Below are positions 35,070 through 43,549 of a stretch of 64,000 bases of DNA, one piece after another (the first letter of the stretch is position 1; every line of letters starts with the position of its first letter). Below the pieces are notes generated by a model, which had not been told where the DNA came from, searched no databases, and was given only the letters and a program-made list of their open reading frames with translations. The stretch covers positions 1,467,318 to 1,531,317 of the forward strand of contig NZ_CP150886.1 of NCBI RefSeq assembly GCF_038050375.1, read 5' to 3'. This stretch comes from Okeanomitos corallinicola TIOX110. Its GTDB lineage: Bacteria; Cyanobacteriota; Cyanobacteriia; Cyanobacteriales; Nostocaceae. Position numbers and translations under genes: made by a program.

Positions 35070-35188
35070 TTGATGTTGTAATAGGATGATTTCTAGAACT
35101 TTCTATGACTGAATAAAATACTTTTTTTGTTTTAGCAAACCCTGACTATGATTCCTAATTTAGAAGGTACAATTTCTGAGGAGGGGGG

Positions 35189-35221
35189 AATTACAAATTA
35201 AGAATTGCAAATTCGTAATTT
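35189..35221. repeat. AATTAC-type inverted repeat
   Basis: AATTACAAATTAAGAATT is followed by a near-complement ending in CGTAATT. A short dispersed repeat of the kind scattered in Nostocales genomes, upstream of the NADH dehydrogenase gene. Confidence 0.4.
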
Positions 35222-35337
35222 TGGCTACTTTTAGTATTTTTTCAAGTGTTATTGAACAGACGGCAAACGAGCTTATGATTCTGTTACATATTTGTTAAGA
35301 AACATTACACGGCTCTTAACAAAAGGGAATATTTCTT

Positions 35338-36699
35338 ATGGTAGTTTCACTAGAGAAGAATCGACCACGTGAGGTTGTCATCATTGGTGGTGGCTTTGGT
35401 GGACTGTACACAGCAAAAGCTCTTGCTGGTGCGAATGTAAATGTTACTCTGATTGATAAACGGAACTTTCACTTATTTCAGCCACTTTTATATCAAGTTG
35501 CCACAGGTACTTTATCACCTGCGGATATTTCTTCACCATTACGATCTGTGTTCAGAAAAAGCAAGAATACAAGAGTGTTGCTGGGAGAAGTAAAAGATAT
35601 TAATCCAACAACTCAACAAGTAATTTTGAATGATCAAATAGTACCTTACGATACATTAGTTGTGGCTACTGGTGCTAACCATTCTTATTTTGGTAAAGAT
35701 AACTGGAAAGAATTTGCTCCTGGTTTAAAGACTGTAGAAGATGCCATTGAAATGCGTCGTAAGATATTTTCAGCATTTGAAGCAGCAGAAAAAGAAACTG
35801 ATCCGGAAAAACGTCGTGCTTTGTTGACTTTTGTGATTGTGGGTGGTGGTCCAACAGGGGTAGAATTAGCGGGAGCGATCGCCGAATTAGCCTATAAAAC
35901 TTTGAGAGAAGATTTCCGCCATATAAACACCTCAGAGGCGAAGATTTTACTATTACAAGGTGGCGAGCGTATTCTCCCCTTTATGTCCCCAGAGTTATCC
36001 CAAGCAGCAGCAGAAGCGTTGCAAAAGTTAGGAGTATTGATCCAAACTCAAACCAGAGTCACAGACATTGCTAACGATATTGTCACCTTCAAAAAAAGCG
36101 ATCAAGTACAAGAATTGCGTGCAAAAACCATTTTATGGGCTGCTGGTGTACAAGCTTCCCCAATGGCGAAAGTATTAGCAGAAAAAACAGGTGTAGAATG
36201 CGATCGCGTGGGTAGAGTCATGGTAGAACCAGACCTAACCGTTAATGGCTATAAAAACATTTTCGTAATTGGAGATTTAGCTAATTTCTCTCATCAAACT
36301 GGTCAACCTTTACCCGGTGTAGCACCCGTAGCTAAACAACAAGGTGAATATGTAGCTGGACTAATTCAACTGCGTATGCAAGGCCGTAGTTTGCCCAAAT
36401 TCCACTACAGTGATGTGGGTAGTTTGGCAATGATTGGACAAAATTTAGCAGTTGTAGATTTAGGTTTCTTAAAACTCACAGGTTTCCTTGCTTGGGTATT
36501 CTGGTTACTGATTCACATCTATTTCTTAATTGAGTTTGATACTAAGATTGTAGTTATCATTCAATGGGCTTGGAATTATCTTACCCGGAATCGTCGTTCT
36601 CGATTAATTACAGGTAGAGAAGCTTTTTTGGAAACACCAGACGTTGACACAAATACTCCATACGAATCGCCAGAAACCAAGCAGACAGTCAAGGTTTAG
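35338..36699 (+). CDS. type II NAD(P)H dehydrogenase (NDH-2)
   Basis: 453 residues. FAD motif VVIIGGGFGGLYTAKAL at the N-terminus and a second, NAD(P)H-binding motif FVIVGGGPTGVELAGAIAEL at about 165-185; also the ATGANHSYFG and PDLTVNGYKNIFVIGD signatures. A C-terminal hydrophobic segment (GFLAWVFWLLIHIYFLIEF) would hold it to the membrane. NDH-2 oxidises NAD(P)H and reduces quinone without pumping protons. Cyanobacteria have several (Ndb proteins); the exact paralogue is not assigned. Confidence 0.92.
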   Translation: MVVSLEKNRPREVVIIGGGFGGLYTAKALAGANVNVTLIDKRNFHLFQPLLYQVATGTLSPADISSPLRSVFRKSKNTRVLLGEVKDINPTTQQVILNDQIVPYDTLVVATGANHSYFGKDNWKEFAPGLKTVEDAIEMRRKIFSAFEAAEKETDPEKRRALLTFVIVGGGPTGVELAGAIAELAYKTLREDFRHINTSEAKILLLQGGERILPFMSPELSQAAAEALQKLGVLIQTQTRVTDIANDIVTFKKSDQVQELRAKTILWAAGVQASPMAKVLAEKTGVECDRVGRVMVEPDLTVNGYKNIFVIGDLANFSHQTGQPLPGVAPVAKQQGEYVAGLIQLRMQGRSLPKFHYSDVGSLAMIGQNLAVVDLGFLKLTGFLAWVFWLLIHIYFLIEFDTKIVVIIQWAWNYLTRNRRSRLITGREAFLETPDVDTNTPYESPETKQTVKV

Positions 36700-36744
36700 G
36701 ATTGTTGATTTGTCGCTATTACCAGTACATTGAGGTCTATTAAA

Positions 36745-36800
36745 AAGCCCATCATCCTGATAAACACTAAATCCAATTAGTGTGAGATGGTGGGTTTAAT
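36745..36800 (+). terminator. compound hairpin terminator after the NDH-2 gene
   Basis: An outer stem AAGCCCATCATC/GATGGTGGGTTT (one mismatch) encloses an inner stem ACACTAA/TTAGTGT. A further T-run (TTTTTT at about 36805-36810) follows. Confidence 0.65.
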
Positions 36801-36902
36801 GATGTTTTTTAAAAGTCTGTAATTTGGGTAGAACGAAGTGAAACCCAACACCACCAACCAAGATATTATAATTCATGTTGGGTGTGCTATATCATAATTA
36901 AT

Positions 36903-36930
36903 GTTGGGTTGCGCTTCGCTTAACCCAACC
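36903..36930. repeat. REP-like palindrome, family 2 (upstream copy)
   Basis: GTTGGGTTGCGCTTCG then CTTAACCCAACC. Related half-copies occur in the preceding 80 bp (AACCCAACACC and ATGTTGGGTG). It lies 56 bp upstream of the second RAYT gene. Confidence 0.75.
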
Positions 36931-36985
36931 TACGGGGTAAAATAAATATCATCAAATATCACTTTACTCAAAGGTTATTTACATT

Positions 36986-37528
36986 ATGCAATATCGCCGC
37001 GCTAGGGTGGAAGGAGGAACATACTTTTTTACAGTGGTAACAGAAAAAAGACAAAAAATATTATGTTTCCCAAAAAATGTTTCTTTATTAAGAGATGCTT
37101 TTAGTTATGTAATGCAAAAACATCCATTTATTATAGATGCCATTGTTATTTTACCTGATCATCTCCATTGTATTTGGACATTGCCAGAACATGATCATAA
37201 TTTTTCAACTCGTTGGCGTTTAATTAAAAGTTATTTTAGTCGTAAATGTGAAACTATTGTACCAGAAAATATATCTTTATCTAGACAAAATAAAAAACAA
37301 CGTGCAGTATGGCAACATCGTTTTTGGGAACATTTAATTAGAGATGAAATAGATTTTCAAAATCACGTTAAATATATTCATTATAATCCGGTAAAACATG
37401 GTTTAGTAAAAGCTCCAAAAGATTGGGAATATTCCAGTTTTCATCGTGCTGTGCGTCAAGGTATTTATGACATAATGTGGGGTGCAAGTGAGGATATTAT
37501 TTTTGATGATAATATTGATAACGAGTAG
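36986..37528 (+). CDS. REP-associated tyrosine transposase (RAYT), second type
   Basis: 180 residues. The start YRRARVEGGTYFFTVVTEKR is a classical RAYT N-terminus. HUH motif in VILPDHLHCIWTLP, catalytic Tyr region in HVKYIHYNPVKHGLV. It belongs to a different branch from the copy at 26.1 kb. REP-like family-2 hairpins lie on both sides, so gene and repeats form a REPtron-like unit. The gene looks intact. Confidence 0.88.
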   Translation: MQYRRARVEGGTYFFTVVTEKRQKILCFPKNVSLLRDAFSYVMQKHPFIIDAIVILPDHLHCIWTLPEHDHNFSTRWRLIKSYFSRKCETIVPENISLSRQNKKQRAVWQHRFWEHLIRDEIDFQNHVKYIHYNPVKHGLVKAPKDWEYSSFHRAVRQGIYDIMWGASEDIIFDDNIDNE

Positions 37529-37633
37529 GTTGGGTTGAATGAAATGAAACCCAACATTAACATCAAAATATAAATAATTGGTGTTGGGTTATGGCTTCGC
37601 CACACTTCGTGAACGTACCTCAACCCAACCTAC
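37526..37633. repeat. REP-like palindromes, family 2 (two downstream copies)
   Basis: TAGGTTGGGTTGAATG with AAACCCAAC at 37526-37555, and a longer hairpin from GTTGGGTTATGGCTTCGCC (from 37582) to CAACCCAACCTAC (to 37633). The arms match those of the upstream copy. Confidence 0.75.
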
Positions 37634-37725
37634 ATTTGTCATGTGCGGACGCTTAGTGGTATAATTTCGATATGGGTTTTAATACCTAACTATATCTCTT
37701 TTCCAAAAATCAGCTTGATTTCAGT

Positions 37726-38649
37726 ATGAAAGTAGTATCTATTATTAACTATAAGGGTGGCGTTGGTAAAACCACTATCACCGCTAATCTGGGAACGGAA
37801 TTAGCGTGTAGAGGATATAGAGTGTTATTAATTGATGCTGATCCTCAGTGCAGTTTAACATTTTCTTTTTTTAATTCTTCCGATCAATTTAACTGGTTTG
37901 AAGGAAAAGAATTGACATTAAAAACATTTTTTGATTCATTAATAAGGTCTATTCCCAACCCCAAATCATTTGGTGACGTGAGGGTGAAGATAAGTAAAAT
38001 TAATAAAAAAATACAAGAACAGGGTGGAAAAGGTTCATTACATTTAATTGCTTCTCACTTAGAATTAATTAACATTGACATGAAACTTGCTGGTATCTTG
38101 GCAGGAGGAATTGACAGACATGAACAAGCATCAAGATACTTAAATTGTTTTAGTTCAATTTCTCAAGGATTAGAAAAATTAAAATCACAGTATGACTTTG
38201 TTTTAATTGACTGCCCTCCCAATTTCAACATTGTCACTAAAACATCTATAGCAGCTAGTAATTACATCTTAATACCATCAAGACCAGACCATTTATCAAC
38301 ATTAGGAATATCCTATTTAAAGAAAAGTGTTAAGGAGTTTGTCGAAGATTATAATTACTATACAAAACAAGCTAACATTTCAGTGATTGATCCTAAAATT
38401 ATTGGAGTAGTATTTACAATGGTAAAAGTTCATACTGGGCAACCGATTAATGCTCATCAAAGATATATGAATAATGTTGTAAAAGAACAAAAATTAAAGA
38501 TATTTGATGCTTTTATTAGAGAAAATCAAACTACATTTGCAATGGCTTCGGAAAAGGGAATTCCTGTTGTTTTAAGTGCGGCTTCATCATCAGATATTGC
38601 TCAAGAACTTAAAGAAATGGTAGATGAATTTGAATATTTGATTAATTAG
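37726..38649 (+). CDS. ParA-family partitioning ATPase
   Basis: 307 residues. Deviant Walker A is YKGGVGKTTITANLG, Walker A' LLIDADPQC, Walker B FVLIDCPPNFN. It keeps the full ParA/MinD fold with a large insert after residue 60. ParA ATPases move or position DNA or protein cargo. Chromosomal copies with no parS are often tied to mobile or accessory DNA. The next gene begins 16 bp downstream and may encode its partner. Confidence 0.88.
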   Translation: MKVVSIINYKGGVGKTTITANLGTELACRGYRVLLIDADPQCSLTFSFFNSSDQFNWFEGKELTLKTFFDSLIRSIPNPKSFGDVRVKISKINKKIQEQGGKGSLHLIASHLELINIDMKLAGILAGGIDRHEQASRYLNCFSSISQGLEKLKSQYDFVLIDCPPNFNIVTKTSIAASNYILIPSRPDHLSTLGISYLKKSVKEFVEDYNYYTKQANISVIDPKIIGVVFTMVKVHTGQPINAHQRYMNNVVKEQKLKIFDAFIRENQTTFAMASEKGIPVVLSAASSSDIAQELKEMVDEFEYLIN

Positions 38650-38665
38650 ATTGATAGAAAATACT

Positions 38666-39271
38666 ATGGATAATTATCAAGTTAACAACGAAAATCACAA
38701 TGATATTCCAAAGGAAGTAATTGAATTATTCAGAAAACAATGGATAAAATTTAATGATGAGCAAAAAAATGATATTTTGCAAGGTAACGCTCAACTTAGG
38801 GTAAATTGTTTCTATCCAAAAGCTGTTAAAAAGAAAGATATTTCATCTCGCAAACCTATTGATATTGATAAAAATCATCAAAATGAAAATTTAGACTATA
38901 CTCAACTTTCACAAAGATTAGATCAGTTAAATTCAAAAGAAGAGGGATTAGACTTTTTAAAATCGTCTTTCCCTACAAAAAAATCTCTAGAGTCTTTTGC
39001 AAAATTTTTGAAAATCTCGACACAAAAACAAAATCTACAAGAACTGAGAGAAAGTATTGTTTCTGCAACAATAGGTTATCGGTTAACAATACAGTTTATT
39101 GAAAAAAGAAGAAGACCAAAACTAGAGGATGAATTTTTAGATGAAAATGAAAAATTTACTCAAGTAGTTAAATTTTGTATTTTTATTGATCTGGAATTGT
39201 ATTTCCTTCTTCATATTGAGCTATTGCTTGTTCAATTATTTCATTATTCACATCTGTCAGATCAGACTTAG
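38666..39271 (+). CDS. unknown partner of the ParA protein, altered C-terminus
   Basis: About 201 residues from ATG 38666; a TTG at 38651 is also in frame. It is charged and helical (ESFAKFLKISTQKQNLQELR, IVSATIGYRLTIQFIEKRRR) and could be a ParB-like or cargo adaptor, but no family is recognised. The last 30 residues (CIFIDLELYFLLHIELLLVQ) are antisense to the RelE toxin gene, overlapping it by 89 bp. That hydrophobic tail is unlike the rest, so the original C-terminus may have been replaced when the toxin-antitoxin pair arrived. Confidence 0.55.
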   Translation: MDNYQVNNENHNDIPKEVIELFRKQWIKFNDEQKNDILQGNAQLRVNCFYPKAVKKKDISSRKPIDIDKNHQNENLDYTQLSQRLDQLNSKEEGLDFLKSSFPTKKSLESFAKFLKISTQKQNLQELRESIVSATIGYRLTIQFIEKRRRPKLEDEFLDENEKFTQVVKFCIFIDLELYFLLHIELLLVQLFHYSHLSDQT

Positions 39272-39560
39272 AATAAATCGTAGTGAGGATAATTCCTTGA
39301 GCAGTTTTTAAATAATAAATCACCCTATATCCTCCACTCTTTCCTTTTTGAATGTTACTATTTTTAATACGAACTTTGAAAACTTGATATTTAATTCCAG
39401 CAATTCTATCTCCAGGAATTTCACCTGCTTGTAGTTGATCAATTAAAGGTTGAATATCACTACGAATAGAACGATAGCGTTTAGCCAGTTCTCTTAAATC
39501 TCTTTGAAAACGAGGAGTAAGAGCAATTTCCCTTGGTAGTGGTTCATTATTATTCTGCAT
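39183..39560 (-). CDS. type II RelE/ParE-superfamily toxin, second copy
   Basis: 125 residues. REIALTPRFQRDLRELAKRY, then RSIRSDIQPLIDQLQAGEIP, FKVRIKNSNIQKGKSGGYRV, IYYLKTAQGIILTTIYSKSD. Nearly every block is shared with the toxin at 16.9-17.3 kb. It converges on the ParA-partner gene, overlapping its end. Start ATG 39560 lies inside the antitoxin gene. Confidence 0.85.
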   Translation of the reverse strand: MQNNNEPLPREIALTPRFQRDLRELAKRYRSIRSDIQPLIDQLQAGEIPGDRIAGIKYQVFKVRIKNSNIQKGKSGGYRVIYYLKTAQGIILTTIYSKSDLTDVNNEIIEQAIAQYEEGNTIPDQ

Positions 39561-39804
39561 CTATTCCTTCCCACATTTGTGAAAGGGGTATAGTTTGCCC
39601 ACTTAATGCTTCTTTTATTCCCTGATGAATACCTTCAATGACAATTTCTGTGGGTGTTTCTTCAAAAGATAAATTGTTCTCTAATTGGAAAATAGATTTT
39701 TGAATAAGTTGCAGTGCATAAGTTTCCACAGAAAGTCCTTGCTGTTGTGCTTCCTGTGTTAAATACTGTTCTAATTCTGGTGGTAAGTTTAAGGTTAATG
39801 TCAT
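39550..39804 (-). CDS. antitoxin of the second RelE-like pair
   Basis: 84 residues. LTLNLPPELEQYLTQEAQQQ suggests an N-terminal ribbon-helix-helix type DNA-binding part, unlike the beta-rich N-terminus of the antitoxin at 16.7 kb. The C-terminus (IPLSQMWEGIDAE) is the same in both. It overlaps the toxin gene by 11 bases, as in the first pair. The N-terminal domain would repress its own promoter. Confidence 0.82.
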   Translation of the reverse strand: MTLTLNLPPELEQYLTQEAQQQGLSVETYALQLIQKSIFQLENNLSFEETPTEIVIEGIHQGIKEALSGQTIPLSQMWEGIDAE

Positions 39805-39969
39805 GATGTTTCTTCTAAGTTACTTCATATCAAAATTATATCTTCCTTTCTGCCTTTGCTCCTTTGCGCCTTTGCGTGAAACTAAAAAATCTAAAACTCC
39901 AGTACACCTACCTCATCCCACCTCCTATAATTGATCAAATAACTGCAAACATATCTTAGGCATGAAACC

Positions 39970-42852
39970 GTGACTGAACCCGGACAATACAAAGATACCG
40001 TTAACCTCCCCAAAACTAAATTCGATATGCGGGCAAACGCAATTAAACGCGAACCCGAAATCCAACAATTCTGGGCAGAAAATAACATTTATTCTCGCCT
40101 CTCTCAAGAAAACCCAGGCGAAATATTTATACTGCACGACGGACCACCCTACGCTAACGGTCAGTTGCATATTGGTCATGCTTTAAATAAGATTCTCAAA
40201 GATATTATTAACCGTTACAAACTCCTACGCGGGCGTAAAGTTCGCTACGTTGCAGGATGGGATTGTCACGGATTACCAATTGAGTTAAAAGTTCTGCAAA
40301 ACATGAAATCCGCAGAACGGCAAAACCTCACACCCATACAGTTACGTCAAAAAGCGCAAGAATTCGCACTTAAAACTGTTAATGAACAACGGGAAAGTTT
40401 TAAACGCTATGGTGTGTGGGGTGATTGGGAAAATCCTTATTTAACCTTACAACCGGAATACGAAGCCGCGCAAATTGGCGTATTTGGGCAAATGTTCTTA
40501 AAAGGTTACATCTATCGCGGTTTGAAGCCTGTACACTGGAGTCCTAGTTCTCGGACTGCTTTAGCAGAAGCTGAGTTAGAATATCCTGAAGGTCACGTTT
40601 CTAGGAGTATTTACGCCGCTTTCCCGGTAGTGAAGGTCTCCGACAAAATAAAATCAATTTTAGAGCCATTATTACCTGATTTGGGCGTGGCTGTGTGGAC
40701 AACTACTCCCTGGACGATACCCGGTAATTTGGCGGTGGCTGTGAATGGGGCGTTAAATTATGCGGTTGTTGAGGTGGCACGCAGAGACGCAGAGACGCGG
40801 AGAGAATGCAAGTATCTAATAGTTGCGGCTGATTTGGTGGAACGGTTGGCTGGGGTTTTGGATGCTGAGTTGACCGTGAAGGCAAAATTCTCTGGTCAGG
40901 ATTTGGAACACTGCGTTTACCGTCATCCGCTGTTTGACCGTGAAAGTCCGGTGGTGGTTGGTGGCGATTATATCACTACTGATTCTGGTACTGGGTTGGT
41001 ACATACTGCTCCTGGTCATGGTCAGGAGGATTATATTGTTGGACAGCGTTATGGTTTGCCAATTCTTGCACCTGTAGATGATGCTGGTAATTTTACGGAT
41101 GAAGCTGGTAAGTTTGCTGGCTTGAATGTTTTGGGTGACGGTAATCAAGCGATTATTGATGCGTTGACGGAAGCGGGTTCTTTGTTGAAGGAGGAAGCTT
41201 ATGAACATAAGTATCCCTATGATTGGAGAACTAAGAAACCGACTATTTTCCGCGCTACTGAACAATGGTTCGCTTCTGTGGCAGGATTTAGGGAAGATGC
41301 TTTAAAGGCGATCGCTTCTGTGGATTGGATTCCCGAACAAGGTAAGAATAGAATTACACCGATGGTTGCAGAACGTTCTGACTGGTGTATCTCTCGTCAG
41401 CGAACTTGGGGTGTTCCTATTCCTGTTTTCTATGATGAGGAAACTGGGGAAGCGTTGCTGAATGCAGATACCATTAACCACGTTCAAGCTATCATTGCAG
41501 AGAAGGGTTCTGATGCTTGGTGGGAGTTGTCGGTTGAGGAATTGTTACCCGAACCTTACCGCAGTAATGGTAAAAAGTACCGCAGGGGTACAGATACTAT
41601 GGATGTGTGGTTTGATTCTGGTTCGTCTTGGGCTGCTGTTGCGAAGCAAAGACCAGAATTAGGTTATCCTGTGGATATGTATTTGGAAGGTTCTGATCAA
41701 CATCGGGGATGGTTTCAATCTTCTTTATTAACTAGCGTTGCGGTGAATGGAATTGCACCTTATAAAACGGTTTTAACTCATGGTTTCGTTTTGGATGAAA
41801 ATGGACGAAAAATGAGTAAGTCGTTGGGAAATGTGGTTGATCCAAATGTGATTATTAATGGTGGTAAAAACCAAAAACAAGAACCTGCTTATGGTGCGGA
41901 TGTGTTGCGTTTGTGGGTTTCTTCCGTTGATTATTCTGGGGATGTGCGGTTAGGAAATAACATCATTAAACAATTAGCTGATGTGAGAAATAAAATCCGC
42001 AATACTTCCCGGTTTTTATTAGGTAGTTTGCATGATTTTGATCCTCAAAAAGATGCGGTTGCTTTTGAAGATTTACCAGATTTAGATAAGTATATGTTGC
42101 ACCGTATCCGTGAGGTATTTAATGAGGTGACAACTGCTTTTGAAAACTTCCAGTTTTTCCGCTTTTTTCAAACAGTACAGAATTTCTGTGTTGTGGATTT
42201 GTCAAACTTTTATTTAGATGTTGCGAAGGATAGATTATATATCAGTGCTGCTGATAGTTTCCGTCGTCGCAGTTGTCAAACTGTTTTGCAAATTGCACTG
42301 GAGAATTTAGCTAGAGCGATCGCACCCGTTTTGTGTCATACTGCGGAAGATATCTGGCAATTTATCCCCTATCAAACATCATCTAAATCAGTGTTTGAAG
42401 CTGGTTGGGTACAGGTTGATGATGAGTGGGAAAAAGACGAAATAGAAGCAGAATTTTGGAATAGTCTGCGTTCACTCCGCACTGATGTTAATAAAGTGAT
42501 GGAACAAGCGCGGATAGAAAAAATGATTGGTTCATCTTTGGAAGCGAAGGTGTTAATAAATATTCCCCATAAACAGTTACGTGAAGCTATTCAAGCTTTC
42601 AATCCTGAAAAGGGTAATAATATTGATGAGTTGCGGTATTTATTCCTAGCATCTCAGGTAGAAATTGTAGCTACCGCAAAAGCTGCTGAAGTGAAATATA
42701 CAGCAACCACAGAAGATTGGACAATTGGAGTAGTAAAAGCAGACGGTGAAAAATGCGATCGCTGTTGGAATTATTCCACTCATGTAGGAGAATCAGAAGA
42801 ACATCCATTATTGTGTGAACGTTGTGTTCCCGCACTAGCTGGAGAGTTTTAA
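39970..42852 (+). CDS. ileS: isoleucyl-tRNA synthetase
   Basis: 960 residues, start GTG at 39970 (the ATG eight bases earlier runs straight into a stop). HIGH at 67-70 in GQLHIGHALNK, KMSKS at 614-618 in GRKMSKSLGNVV, an editing domain between, and a C-terminal zinc site CDRCWNYSTH plus LLCERC. Charges tRNA-Ile and edits valine. Residues about 270-280 (ARRDAETRREC) are coded by a dispersed repeat inserted in frame at the edge of the editing domain. Confidence 0.97.
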   Translation: MTEPGQYKDTVNLPKTKFDMRANAIKREPEIQQFWAENNIYSRLSQENPGEIFILHDGPPYANGQLHIGHALNKILKDIINRYKLLRGRKVRYVAGWDCHGLPIELKVLQNMKSAERQNLTPIQLRQKAQEFALKTVNEQRESFKRYGVWGDWENPYLTLQPEYEAAQIGVFGQMFLKGYIYRGLKPVHWSPSSRTALAEAELEYPEGHVSRSIYAAFPVVKVSDKIKSILEPLLPDLGVAVWTTTPWTIPGNLAVAVNGALNYAVVEVARRDAETRRECKYLIVAADLVERLAGVLDAELTVKAKFSGQDLEHCVYRHPLFDRESPVVVGGDYITTDSGTGLVHTAPGHGQEDYIVGQRYGLPILAPVDDAGNFTDEAGKFAGLNVLGDGNQAIIDALTEAGSLLKEEAYEHKYPYDWRTKKPTIFRATEQWFASVAGFREDALKAIASVDWIPEQGKNRITPMVAERSDWCISRQRTWGVPIPVFYDEETGEALLNADTINHVQAIIAEKGSDAWWELSVEELLPEPYRSNGKKYRRGTDTMDVWFDSGSSWAAVAKQRPELGYPVDMYLEGSDQHRGWFQSSLLTSVAVNGIAPYKTVLTHGFVLDENGRKMSKSLGNVVDPNVIINGGKNQKQEPAYGADVLRLWVSSVDYSGDVRLGNNIIKQLADVRNKIRNTSRFLLGSLHDFDPQKDAVAFEDLPDLDKYMLHRIREVFNEVTTAFENFQFFRFFQTVQNFCVVDLSNFYLDVAKDRLYISAADSFRRRSCQTVLQIALENLARAIAPVLCHTAEDIWQFIPYQTSSKSVFEAGWVQVDDEWEKDEIEAEFWNSLRSLRTDVNKVMEQARIEKMIGSSLEAKVLINIPHKQLREAIQAFNPEKGNNIDELRYLFLASQVEIVATAKAAEVKYTATTEDWTIGVVKADGEKCDRCWNYSTHVGESEEHPLLCERCVPALAGEF
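40780..40806. repeat. CGCAGAGACG-type repeat inserted in frame in ileS
   Basis: CGCAGAGACGCAGAGACGCG, then GAGAG. This short tandem-like repeat is a familiar dispersed intergenic sequence in cyanobacteria. Here it adds about ten residues to the synthetase without breaking the frame. Confidence 0.6.
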
Positions 42853-42863
42853 TATCATATAAT

Positions 42864-42892
42864 GTAGGGGTTTAGCAATGCTAAATCCTTAC
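42864..42892. repeat. GTAGGGG-type inverted repeat after ileS
   Basis: GTAGGGGTTTAGCA then TGCTAAATCCTTAC: a near-palindrome with the same GTAGGGG outer arm as the family-1 REP-like copies at 24-26 kb but a different core. It may serve as the ileS transcript-end hairpin. Confidence 0.55.
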
Positions 42893-42938
42893 AAAAGATT
42901 CAGATTTTTCTATTAAAAAGAATATATACATCAAAACT

Positions 42939-43544
42939 ATGAAAATACAAACACCCACAGTTACAGAAACTTTACCAATAGTTCTAAAGATACCACCAAG
43001 CATCATTATAACTGATGAGCAATTTTTTCATATTTGTCAATTAAATCGTGATTTAAGAATAGAACGCAACCAATTTAGAGACTTATTAATTATGTTACCT
43101 ACTGATTCAGAAACAGGTCAACGTAATTTTAATTTAATTGGTAAATTAGGTGATTGGATAAAACAAGATGGTACAGGTGTAGGTTTTGCTTCTAGTGCTG
43201 GTTTTACCTTACCCAATGGTGCTGTACGTTCTCCTGATGTTGCTTGGATAAAAAAAGAACGTTGGCAAAGTTTAACACCCCAACAACAAGAAAAATTTGC
43301 TCCTATTGCACCTGATTTTGTAATTGAATTACGTTCTCCCAGTGATAGTTTAAAACCATTACAAGAAAAAATGGCAGAATATATAGAAAATGGTGTGAAA
43401 TTAGCTTGGTTAATTGACAGAAAACAACAGAAAGTATATATTTATCGGCCTAATCAAAATGTAGAAGAATTAGATCACCCTGCAATATTAAACGGTGAAG
43501 ATATTTTGCTAGGATTCATTTTAGAATTAAACGATATTTGGTAA
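42939..43544 (+). CDS. Uma2-family putative endonuclease
   Basis: 201 residues. Uma2/DUF820 pattern: PDVAWIKKERW, IAPDFVIELRSPSDSLKPLQ, EKMAEYIENGVKLAWLID, KVYIYRP. The Asp, Glu and Lys of the PD-(D/E)xK-like core are in PDV, VIELRS and the following helix. These proteins are highly multiplied in cyanobacteria; most are uncharacterised. Single gene. Confidence 0.9.
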   Translation: MKIQTPTVTETLPIVLKIPPSIIITDEQFFHICQLNRDLRIERNQFRDLLIMLPTDSETGQRNFNLIGKLGDWIKQDGTGVGFASSAGFTLPNGAVRSPDVAWIKKERWQSLTPQQQEKFAPIAPDFVIELRSPSDSLKPLQEKMAEYIENGVKLAWLIDRKQQKVYIYRPNQNVEELDHPAILNGEDILLGFILELNDIW

Positions 43545-43549
43545 TATCT

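Noticed and set aside
39962-39973. ATG eight bases before the ileS start
   Set aside because: It runs into TGA after three codons; GTG at 39970 gives the family N-terminus.
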